Source: Bemisia tabaci (Eukaryota > Arthropoda > Insecta > Hemiptera > Aleyrodidae). Taken from it: a stretch of DNA of 64,000 nt. Shown here piece after piece: positions 11,263 to 20,996 of the stretch (the first letter of the stretch is position 1; each line of letters starts with the position of its first letter). Location: NCBI RefSeq assembly GCF_918797505.1, contig NC_092797.1, positions 49,698,157 to 49,762,156 on the forward strand, given 5' to 3'. The position numbers and the translations under genes are program-made. The notes under the pieces were generated by a model, which worked only from the letters and a program-made list of their open reading frames with translations, ran no database searches and was not told the DNA's origin.

Positions 11263-11289
11263 GCCCCTTATTTTTCCTGTACACTTTTC

Positions 11290-11910
11290 ACTTTCACATG
11301 TTTTTTTTTTTTTTATTTATTTTCATTTAATTTTCTGTTTTGTCTTTGAATCGGGTCTAATTATTTCTTTGAGAGAATAAATATAACAAATGTTTTCAAA
11401 AATTGTAATTTTATTTAGTAAACTTTAAACTAAAATTTTGTTTTAATCTTCATACAAAATTATTTTTCAAATATTTTAAAAAATATTTCAATATTTTCAA
11501 TATTTTTCAATATTTTTATTTATCAATATTTTATTTTCAATACTTTCAATATTTCAATATTTTACAAAATCTTACACCATTAACTAATCCACCACCCAAA
11601 TTCATATAATTAAAATTAGTAAAAATTATTATTATTTTAACAAAATCATAACTGAAAAGTTCAATTTTTAAATTAAAAAAAATAAATCAGAAGAAAAAGG
11701 ATGAAATGAAAATGGAAATTAATAATAAACATATTTATACACATTGAAAAGAAACAGCGTGAAAAGTTCTGATCGAAAATGAGAAAAAAAAAACTTGGAG
11801 GTTATTGCCTTAATGAGGAAAAATTGGCAATAGGAAAAAGATGGAACCAATCATGAAAAACCGTAGAAAAAAAAAAAAAAAAAAAAAAAAACGCGGGAAA
11901 AGAAAATGTA
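11290..11910. repeat. A/T-rich block with TTTCAATATTT repeats
   Basis: Multiple direct copies of TTTCAATATTT and shorter forms at about 11480..11570, with poly-T and poly-A tracts including a run of about 27 A near 11868. No coding potential. Confidence 0.6.
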
Positions 11911-12896
11911 AGTTGATGGCAGTTGAGTGTTGGAAGTAACCTCACTTAATGATGATTGTTGAATGAAAACAGCTGATAAAAAGACAGCAAACAGTAAAGT
12001 AAGATGCGTAGCAACAAAACTTTTCCGAAAAACAAAAAACAAAAAACCCCCACTTCCCCTCATCCAATTTATGAGTTTTTAGGGATTTAAAAATCGGGGA
12101 CGAACCCCAGAAAATAATTTATAGTTTTCCCGAAGCATTGAGAACAACACCTTTCAAATGAACCAACGCCCCTCGCAATTAATACAGTGGTTGATTCACA
12201 ATTTCATTCTATTTTTCAAATTAAATATTAAGATTACTAATAATACTTATTAGCTAAATTTTTACGTAGCATAAAAACCGGAAACGGTTGGGTGAGGTAT
12301 AGAAGTCAATTTCAGAATTCAACGGTTTTTTTTTACCCATTGATGATTGATGAAAAACTTTGTGAGCATATAATTCGCCAAGCGATGATTGGTGGATGTC
12401 GAGGAGGCATTTTGCAAGGCGAGTTTTCGGAAATTATGTCAGAATTGTGAAACCAAAATTGCTCAACTGGTCATCAGTCATCATCAGGCGAATTTGAGCG
12501 TTGACTTCCGAGAGTAACTTGTACTCTATGGAGAAAATAGTAATGCGGAGTCTCTAAAATATGTTGTCTTTGATTTCAACATACCTAAGTAGTTTGTTTG
12601 TTTTGATCCTTTAACTCAAGCAGACCGAAAAAAGCACAAAAAAATTGGCGTTTACTTTTCTACTCGAGCGTTCAAGTCTCTCCGCGCCCACGATATGTAG
12701 TCGCAGATGCAGCGCACTTGTATCGTGTTTTCCGTCGCTGCGTGTGCAGCGATGAGTGATCACTATTAATCGATGACTATAATCGATCTCGATCGCTCAC
12801 CCGGTGATCACGTCGCGAATTAAAAGCATTCGCGAAAAACAAGGTTGCGATTATACCGCGATCCTAACCTCTCACCCGTTCTACTGCCTAATACCA

Positions 12897-13448
12897 ATGG
12901 ACCACTAGACAAGGTACGAATTTAAGCAATCTGATACATGTTTCTTAATCAGAATTTCACGTAGAACACGATTCGCGCAACGAAAATTACTGAAACTAAC
13001 TCCTGACGAAGATATTAACCTTTTTATTTCACATTGGTTACGCGGATTTTGAACTGCCCGCTCACAAGAAACTCAAAGCTCTACGTGAGTCAAATCGCGC
13101 ACTACAACGGTTTCAACAAGTTTCTCAATCGAGTAATGTTCATTTCCCGCCATGTGTTTTTCAAACGATAAGCAATTTGCTTTAGCTGAGCCAAAGCGTC
13201 AAGATTGAGGTTGCCAGATTTTTATATCGCAGAGACTGTCATGATAACGTTTAGCGCGCGATGTGAATCACGTAGAGCATTGAGTTTTCATGAGCGGGTG
13301 GTTTGAATTCACGTATCAGGAATCGTTAAATATCTTTGGAAGGAGTTGAATTCGGTAGTTTTCGTTGTGCGCGTCGTATTCTACGTGAAATTTTTGTTAC
13401 GAATCATGTAACAGAATGCTGAAATTCGTACCTTGTCTAGTGGTCCAT
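12897..13448. mobile_element. About 550-bp full-length fold-back element
   Basis: Left TGGACCACTAGACAAGGTAC and right GTACCTTGTCTAGTGGTCCA are exact complements. Inner landmarks TTTCACGTAGAA/TTCTACGTGAAA and TCACGTAGAG with GAGTTTYNTGAGCGGG also mirror. Unpaired centre about 60 bp. Confidence 0.9.
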
Positions 13449-13677
13449 TATAGCGAATCGCCCGCTACTTCTGTACCCACTTCTGCACCTGCCACCTCGC
13501 TTACTCTCTCATTAACTTTGACACGATTTTTTTTTCGATTCGACTGAGCTCTACCCGTTTTTCTGTTCCTTAATTAATTTTCGTCCCATCAATTTTGTAG
13601 CGCCGATATAAACACAGTAACTCAAATTAGAAATAGTAAGGATTAGGATTAGCAACAACTGTTAGTAAGGATGATTA

Positions 13678-14015
13678 TACACGGAAAAAAAAACTTCGTG
13701 CGTGGGACCCAAAGTTTAGGTCATATGGATCTCTGAAGTTTTCGGATTGAGCATCCGAACACTTAAGGTCCAGCTGCTGAAGTTTGGATCACACATCTGA
13801 AACTTCAGTTCTTACATCTGAAGTACTTCGGTTTTCACATCCGAAAAACTTCGGTTCTCACATCTGAAGTACTTCGGATGTAAGAACTGAAGTTTCAGAT
13901 GTGTGATCAGAACCTCGACAGCTAGACCTAAAGTGTTCAGATGCCCAATCTGAAAACTTCAGAGAAGCATATGACCTAAACTTCGGGTCCCACGCTCAAA
14001 GTTTTTTCTCTGTGT
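13678..14015. mobile_element. TACACGGAGAAAAAAAC fold-back MITE, copy 2
   Basis: Starts TACACGGAAAAAAAAACTTC, ends TTTTTTCTCTGTGTG. The interior is colinear with the copy at 10232 (CGTGCGTGGGACCC, GGTCATATGGATCTCTGAAG, ACATCTGAAGTACTTCGG). Both copies lie in the same orientation 3.4 kb apart. Confidence 0.88.
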
Positions 14016-14774
14016 GAGAAAATGTTTCACTATGGTACAGTCTTATTCGTACCTGTAGCAATTTTTTTTTTTTTTTTTTTTTAAATCCTGATACCCAATC
14101 CTGAATCACCCTGTGTATAGGGCACACGATAAAGTAATAAGCTATGATTAGTTTTAATGAGTGTCGTTGTTTCTCGCTCTGTCGTCGGTCTTAATTAGTA
14201 AACCTCAATAATCGCTTTAATAGCCGATTGTTAACAGCTTTGCCCGGCTGAGCTCCCGTGCGTTTATGTTCGTGCTCATTATACTGCACCGTTTTCGTGA
14301 GAATATTGACCTCTCATAATGGAGTCTATTGAAATATGATTTTAAAGAAGTCATACTGGATTTCGTACAGTATTTTCTTATCTCCTGAGAAAGAGCTTTT
14401 GGGACAAATAATGGGCTGCTGTCGCCTGTATTTTTGTGCCACAAAAGTTTTACTGGTTATAATAATTTCATTCCTGAAATTTTTTAGAAATTTGCGGAAT
14501 TTTTGTCTCTTTACACATTCGAAGCGAAAGTATGTCCGGCAAGTTTGCTACTTTTCGTGCGGAGAACTGGTTAATATGATTTTATTTTTGGAGAAAGGAA
14601 CAGTAAGGAGCACTGTTTACGTTGCGCGGTGATGTAAAGGTTGCCCTAAAAAATACGAAGGCGAAAAACACTCTGCACCGCTGGCACCTAGAGTAAAAAT
14701 TAAAAAAAAAAATATCCTTTTTTTCCCCCCTTAATTTCCCTTCTTCAAAAATAAAGAAGAAAACAATAAAACTT

Positions 14775-15003
14775 ACACTGGAAAATAAACCACATTGGAT
14801 CTATAGTCCATACTCTTGAAAATATTGACAAGAAAAAGGACTCTTGATTCAATCAGATTTAATTTTAAATCAAAAGGAAATCCGCTCAAATTAAGAGGCT
14901 TGGTTCTTGATTTAAGCTTAAATCTGATTGAATCAAGAGTATTTTTTCTTGTCAATGTTTTCAAGAGTCCGGGCTCTAGATCCAATGTGTTTTTTCCAGT
15001 GTA
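14775..15003. mobile_element. TACACTGGAAAA MITE with 25-bp perfect inner arms
   Basis: Outer ends TACACTGGAAAATAAACCAC and GTGTTTTTTCCAGTGTA. Inner ACTCTTGATTCAATCAGATT and AATCTGATTGAATCAAGAGT are perfect complements around a 60-bp centre. Confidence 0.88.
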
Positions 15004-15528
15004 CAATTCGCGTATAAACAAGTAAATGAAAAGTAAAAAATAATGAAGAACAAAGTAAAAAACAATAAATAAATACATAAGTAAAGTTTTTAATTTTTAT
15101 TTTAATAGGCTATTATGCTCATGTATACGGAAATATTTATCTTGCTGACGTCTCGTCCCATGAAACTGTCAAATCCTTTACATCACAAAGTGTTATTTAT
15201 GATCATCATTGTTGGTCGGCTCAATTGCTGGGTAATGGTACCCATTTTTAGAAAAGGGCTCGCGAAACATTGAAAGGAGTCAGCGCACCGGTCAGATCTA
15301 TGCTTTGTAGACCTTGACTGTCATGTCGTAATGAGATTTTGATTCTTACTACGGTTACCAAGGTCATCTTTGTTTGGGTTACGTGAACTTCGTGTGGACG
15401 CGTGGCAGAAAAAACTCGTTAAAATGAAGAGCGTGCCAGGAAAAAAAAAATTGCCGGTCCAGCGCCTTTTTGGAACGAAATTCGAGAAGAAATTGGACCT
15501 CTCATCCGCAACATACTTCTGCCGTGCC

Positions 15529-15771
15529 GAGTAAAAACGGCGTATGAGCATTCAAATGTTGCCAAATTGCCTGTCCGAAAATATTTATTTTTGAAGAAAG
15601 TTATGGATATTTTGCATCGAAATTTTCTGAAGTTTTAGATCAAATTTCAAATGAAATCCTCCGAAAAATCGGAAGAGAAATAGTCGCAAATATTTCCGAA
15701 AATTCCTGATTTGTCGAAGAGAATTTGGCAACGCCTGAAAGCATACACGGCGTTTTACTTTAGCACGACAG
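15529..15771. mobile_element. Fold-back MITE, CTGCCGTGCTAAGG family, copy 4
   Basis: Ends CTGCCGTGCCGAG and TTTAGCACGACAG; inner GTTGCCAAATTGCC and TTTGGCAACGCCTGAA. Flanks ACTT/ATTT match at three of four positions. Confidence 0.8.
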
Positions 15772-16173
15772 ATTTATACACTCCACCCGTTATTTTGCCT
15801 TATTGAGTAAGCTCCACACCACGAGAATGCATAAAGAGGAAAGTATAAACGAGAAAGAAAGACGAATTTCCTTGCATATGTTTATCTCTCCTCGGAAAAG
15901 ACGAATTCATTTGACTTACTGCGATTTATTTTAAGCGCCTGGGCGTCGTTTAGTTCACCCGCGCATTTGATTTTTTTTTTTTTTTTTTAAGAAAAAATTG
16001 GTCAGTCCTTTTTCGTGTAACCTAGTCTTGACCTAATATGGATTAATGTCACGCCACTGGCGGTTAAATAAATCCACTCGTTACTTTTATACAATCACGC
16101 AACGGGATGCTGCGGTTGGCGACACAGTTTTTCCTCCATTTAAATCTATTTTAAATAATCGATTCCCGGTGAG

Positions 16174-16337
16174 CAGTGGCGTGGCGTGCTTTGCGATCTA
16201 TCGATATTTCCCCATTTGAATCTGTGGTAAATAATCGATTATTAAGGTGTTCGCTGCGAACACCCTGTTTATCGATACTCTTCCATAGGTTTAAATGGCC
16301 GATCAATCGATATATCGCAAAGCACGCCACGCCACTG
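16174..16337. mobile_element. hAT-like MITE, copy 2
   Basis: 164 bp, ends CAGTGGCGTGGCGTGCTTTG and CAAAGCACGCCACGCCACTG, which are exact complements, with perfect 8-bp duplications CCGGTGAG (16166..16173 and 16338..16345). Inner hairpin GGTGTTCGCTGCGAACACC. The cleanest copy in the window, implying a comparatively recent insertion. Confidence 0.95.
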
Positions 16338-16810
16338 CCGGTGAGATAGATTGCATCCATAAATATCGATTGTTTTACATTATTAAGATGGATGAAACTC
16401 ATGTCAGTGCTACCAACTCGCAAGAATCGTCTCCGCCTCGAATGAAACGAGATGCGATGTGTCTTTGGCGGATTAAAATTGATTTAATCCGGCTGGCTTT
16501 TCCACGTGAACCCATTTCGATCAGTTCTCTGACCATGAATAATCTGATTAGACCGAAATAAGGCGTTTCGTGAAAGTAAGAGCACTCGGGAATGATATTA
16601 TATCGACCCTCAAAAAATCGCACGGATGAGGGCAAGGTCTTGGTTCGGAACCTATCTAACTCGGAAAATAATGGAAAATCGTTTGATTCGAGAAAAATGG
16701 TTTTTCGAATCGGGCGCATATTTCATTCTATCTACGTTTTTATTTTCTTCAGAAAAAAATAGTTCTACATCACATTGGAAAAGTTAGGCACGAATTTTTG
16801 TTCGCTCAAA

Positions 16811-17024
16811 AAATTAAATTGCCGATTTAACAATTCAATCGCTAAAATAAAGTGACTGCAATGTTTCAATGTAGATTTTACAACAAAAAAATGCTACTTT
16901 AACCACCCCCGTGGTTAAATTAGCTTACAATAGTGGTTAAAGTACCATTCTTTTGTTGTGAAATCTACGTTGAAATATTGCAGTCACTTTTTTAGCAATT
17001 GAATTGTTATCCAATTTAATTTTT
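16811..17024. mobile_element. MITE with AAATTRNCAATTCAAT arms
   Basis: Left arm AAAGTGACTGCAATGTTTCA then AATGTAGATTTTACAACAAAA; the right arm is the inverse (TTTTGTTGTGAAATCTACGT, TGAAATATTGCAGTCACTTT). The centre has CTTTAACCAC/GTGGTTAAAG. Confidence 0.8.
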
Positions 17025-17125
17025 ACCGCGTGAATTGTTTCTAAAAGTGCCCCATTTCTAAGTTTACGAACGTTCAGATTTAAATATTGAAGAAATTTTA
17101 ATGTGAAATAATAAAAATTTAAATT

Positions 17126-17500
17126 TTGGTTGAGCTCAGTTTTTTCCGTTCATGGATATTGCTCCCTTTCAGAGTTGGGCACTTTTCAAAGCAAGCGATT
17201 CATTCGCGCGCGGAGGGGGACTCGATAGCAGAGCAGAACAGGGCGAGGCTCACTCCTTCCATCATCCTTCTTCCTACCTCCGTTGCACTATTATTAGCCG
17301 ATGCAAGCTTACGCAATCGCGGCATTGTGTCCGGACGAGTGTAAACAGTAACCAAACGGACGGCGATGGATTCGAAGCTCGACAGCAAGTGGGATCGCGC
17401 TGTGGGAGGGGATCTGCTCATCTTCCGGGCCAACCTTCGCCAGGAAGCCACTTAATTACGAAAAGTTATCCTGAAAATTAATGCGCTTTCAAATTGCCGC
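17126..17500 (+). other. G/C-rich non-repeat block, candidate 5' exon/promoter
   Basis: Lies between two MITEs, is rich in G/C and Ser/Arg-type codons, and holds ATG at 17365 opening a 28-codon frame. No splice donor in the phase needed by the CLIP exon at 20937 is seen. Uncertain. Confidence 0.2.
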
Positions 17501-17549
17501 CACTCAATTACTTTGAAACCACTCACGTGCTGTAAATGGAAAACAACTA

Positions 17550-17857
17550 GAGTCCCTTTATACTGACAGTCAAGACAATTCGGCTCATGGATGTCACAAA
17601 CGGGAATAAAGATTACAGAAATTGAACGTTTTTCGTAATCTTTGATCGGCCCATTCTCAAATGCCTTTCTCCGTTCCTCCTCTCATTCCGTTTGTTCCTT
17701 GCCGAACCCGTAATTCCCTGGTCCATTCCAGATTATAATCTTTGCAATTGGTGAAAATGTAATCTTTATTCCCGTTTGTGACACTGTGAAGGCCTAAAAT
17801 ACGGGAACCAATCAGAAATGGATTCAAATTATCTTGACTCTCAGTATAAAGGGACTC
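17550..17857. mobile_element. GAGTCCCTTTATACTG MITE with TA flanks and an inner perfect inverted repeat
   Basis: Ends GAGTCCCTTTATACTGACAG and CAGTATAAAGGGACTC flanked by TA on both sides, as in Tc1/mariner-type insertions. Inside, TGTCACAAACGGGAATAAAG and its exact complement form a second 24-bp pair (17593 and 17756), possibly another element inserted within the first. Confidence 0.8.
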
Positions 17858-18119
17858 TAGAAAACAGCCACGGGCAAGAATATGAGTGGTTTTGTTCCGG
17901 TTACGAACTTGACGAGTTGAAATCGTCTAAGGGTGAAGAAAAACGTTTGTCCGCAAATACTCCGAATCGTTCTAAAAACTCCTAGTTGCTGTCAACGAAT
18001 AATAAATTTGAATAATAATAGAAAAATGCTGGTCGACAATTTTTATCTGAATCCTTTTAGCAAAGAATCAGCAGAAAATAATGAGATCTTTTCTAGCGCC
18101 CAGTTTCTACATTCGATTA

Positions 18120-18555
18120 TGGAGATGTTGCATGTGTGAGGAATTTGCGATTTGCAATTGATTCTTATGTAAATATTCGCGAGAAACACGATGGTGCTAC
18201 TGGTTTTCCCTATTATCAACCCCCAAGCTCAAAAAGAAGCTCTCAAGTTGAGGCCAAAATGGAGGGGATATCCCATGCTTTATCCTGAGAGTCCACGTCT
18301 ACATCAAGACTTACTCTCCATGCAAAGATAGGGAGCAATACGTTGACAGGGCTACCACTCTTAAATAAGAATCAATTGGACTACATTTTGCAATTTGGAA
18401 CTATAAATTTTAACCCGGTTTAAAAACGACGTGTGTGCCATTAGTTGCCCTATGCACACAGGTGTTTTTCCAGAAGAGCCAGAATTTATAGTTCCAAATT
18501 GCAAAATGCAATCCAATTGTCAAATCGCAAATTCCTCTCACATGCAACATCTCCA
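18120..18555. mobile_element. TGGAGATGTTG fold-back element, copy 2 (interrupted)
   Basis: Colinear with the 505-bp fold-back at 5702 (TGAGGAATTTGCGATTTG, GAGGGGATATCCCATGCT, CTCCATGCAAAGATAGGGAG). The middle and most of the right arm are missing, and another MITE is inserted at 18379..18513. Flanked by TTA on both sides (18117..18119 and 18556..18558), suggesting a 3-bp duplication as in PIF/Harbinger elements (inference). Confidence 0.8.
18379..18513. mobile_element. GACTACATTTTGC MITE nested in the TGGAGATGTTG element
   Basis: Ends GACTACATTTTGCAATTTGG and CCAAATTGCAAAATGCAATC with perfect 6-bp flanks CAATTG (18373..18378 and 18514..18519). Removing element and one CAATTG reunites AAGAATCAATTG with TCAAATCGCAAATTCCTC, the expected arm of the host element. 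Confidence 0.9.
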
Positions 18556-19283
18556 TTACGGAGGTATCGTTTTCTTTAGAATCACGGTGTTTGACGTCAT
18601 CACCGCGGTGGCACAAACCTTTCCTCCACGTTGAGTTCATAAATTAGTAATGCCTGTTACAGTGGTTGCTCGACTGAGAACACGAATGAAATCAAGGTGG
18701 AAGATATCATGGTATATACCACCGCTGTGGATGACGTCACACACCGTGTTTTTCGAAGAGTGATCTTACTGGACGCGAAAACTCAGTGTTTTCATTTTTT
18801 GCTGATCTAGAATCTAGAATCATCAAAATGTGATTATTTACCTAGCGCAACTGGCCAATTTTCGTCGGTTTTGATGGTTGCAATTGTAGGTCAAAGATTT
18901 AAACGCATGGGAGGATTGAACTCGCCGCCTTTCACCCGAAGTCGGAGTTCGGCGATCCTACTCGGAGAACTTCTAGAACCCTCTGGGTGCCTCCTCCCTC
19001 GAACTCAAGTAATAAACAAAGCACGTTTTGCGTGGGTCGCCCCGATCTCGAGCCGTTGTAGGTTCGCAATTTGCGGCGTAATAAAAGCAACACCGCGAGA
19101 TTTTTCGATGCGCTCATCCAGGGCAGAGGTGTTGACACTTTCTCTCTCCTTCTTTCTTTTTCTTCGCTCGCACTATGAATCACTGTGGTTGTAGGTGGTT
19201 GAAAAGTCGACAGTTTTCAAGGTTGCGAGGACTTCTTTCGTCGCCTATTTTTGTGAAAATAGTCCAAGTTCTAACTCATATTT

Positions 19284-19538
19284 GGATTGCATTTTGCAAA
19301 AAGGAACCACTAGCATTGCAATGATGCTAAGATTGTGCAACTTCATCTTTTGCAATAAAATTGCGGAAATCGTGAAAAACTATGAAATTTAGATGGTAAT
19401 TTTTGTCTTAAATTTACAGTTTTTAGCGAGTAAAATAGAAACTATTAATAGATAATCGGGTTTTTCCTCCAAGACAAAAGAAGTTGCACAATCTTAGCAA
19501 CATTGCAATGCTAGTGGTTCCTTTTTGCAAAATGCAAT
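19284..19538. mobile_element. GATTGCATTTTGC family MITE, inverted copy
   Basis: About 255 bp, ends GATTGCATTTTGCAAAAAGG and CCTTTTTGCAAAATGCAATC. It is the reverse complement of the copy at 939 with few differences. Flanks ..ATTTG/CATTTG fit a 6-bp duplication with one mismatch. Confidence 0.9.
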
Positions 19539-19559
19539 CCATTTGTCTCTAGGATATGG

Positions 19560-20930
19560 TTTGTAGAACATGAAAACCCGATAGTCATTTAATGAGGGCA
19601 AAATATTCGGAAAAATCAGGGAATTTATTCAGAGAGATTTGTCGCTAAAAACCAGGGGTTTTGTCTCCTCCCGCGCAGAGACCATATTATTTTTGAAATT
19701 GGTGATTCGCCCTGACAGAGTTTTTAAAAATCAGACCAAAAACGGTAAAGTTGATTTTTCTCCAAGAGAATCGCCAGGAAAATGAGAGAAAATACCAGGT
19801 TTTCATCAGGGCATTTTCCCCTGGCAGTCGCGAAAAATGACTGAGTGAAAAATTCTAGACATCATGTTATGTCGTGTAATTTTTTTGAAAATAAGACTGA
19901 GAAGTTTGTAGTTTCTAATTGCAAAATGTAGTCCAATTTGTTCGAGATGATTCAGAAAATCGGTATTGAGTTTTCGACGAATTGCTCACTCGCTCTCATT
20001 TGGACTTTTTGCAACGAAGAACTAATATCTCAGGCTTATCCATAGAAGCACCTATCTGCCCAGGGCATCTAATGACTCAGCTTTTGTTTTTCCTAAAATG
20101 AGCCAAAAATAGCAGCTGGAAAGTAGCTTATTTTAAAGTTTTGGCCCATGTATCTCAACTATATCATAGTCTTATATTATTATTGTTCTCTAAATCCTTA
20201 TTTACTCACTTTCATTGTAAGTGTAATTTTGTAATTTTGTAACTATTCTCAAGCGACAATAAAAAAAAAAAAATAAAAAAAATAAAAAATAAAAAAATGA
20301 TAAGGTGATCTCGGGCTGAGCTATGTCGGTATTTCGAACAAAGTTACCTGATATAATCCGTCATATTTGCGCGAAACTCCAAAAGAAAATAATTTATGAT
20401 GCGAGCATTTAAAATGATGCAAAAAGAAGTCAGATGGATGAAATCAGATAGAGAGTCAAATACGAGTGGCATGTGATCGTGTGAATAAGCATATCTCCTA
20501 GGGATACTGCATTTTGCATTGAAAGACCTATAGTTAATCATAGATTTGTCATAGAGCGTGGCATTTATGTAGTTCACAAGACGAAGAACCGGCATGTTAT
20601 TATCAGTGAAAGCTTGTAGAGATGAACTGACTGTGTGTTGTGTACCTTATGGTTTGCCCCTCTTTTTAGCATCGGTCTAATGCGAGAAAAATGACTGGCT
20701 CTCAAGGAGTTGTCAAATCTACCGAGCCTGGTGTAAAATTCAAAATCGTTGTGTTGTTTAAAGTGCAGTACATTATAACAACACAGTAAAGTAGCCTTCG
20801 TGAAATCGCAAAATGTTCCGGCGGATTGTCCAGCAAATTATCAAACACTCAAATGAAATGTTCATTTTTAAAATTGTGAGAGTCTATGTTTAAATGGATG
20901 TTTTTTTATTATTTTCATATTTTCCGTTTC
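19560..20930. other. No recognised gene
   Basis: Contains a decayed TCAGGGAA-type remnant (19600..19860), a poly-A/AAATAAAA tract near 20262 and A/T-rich sequence leading to the first recognised CLIP exon. Confidence 0.4.
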
Positions 20931-20936
20931 CTGCAG

Positions 20937-20996
20937 ATGGGAATAAGACGTCTATTCGAAAACTAAGCGATGATTTGATTAAAACAAGATTGAGTG
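20937..20996 (+). CDS. CLIP-190: CLIP exon 1 of those visible (N-terminal basic/Ser region)
   Basis: Acceptor ctgcag and donor gtaagt bracket 60 nt that read [19 protein letters not shown] in frame. The exon enters and leaves in phase 1, so it could be skipped without changing frame. The preceding exon must end in phase 1; none upstream was recognised. There is no domain here; position and composition match the disordered head that precedes the first CAP-Gly in insect CLIPs. Confidence 0.8.

Noticed and set aside
11244..11275. Bacterial intrinsic terminator
   Set aside because: The hairpin has the shape, but there is no bacterial gene or promoter near it.
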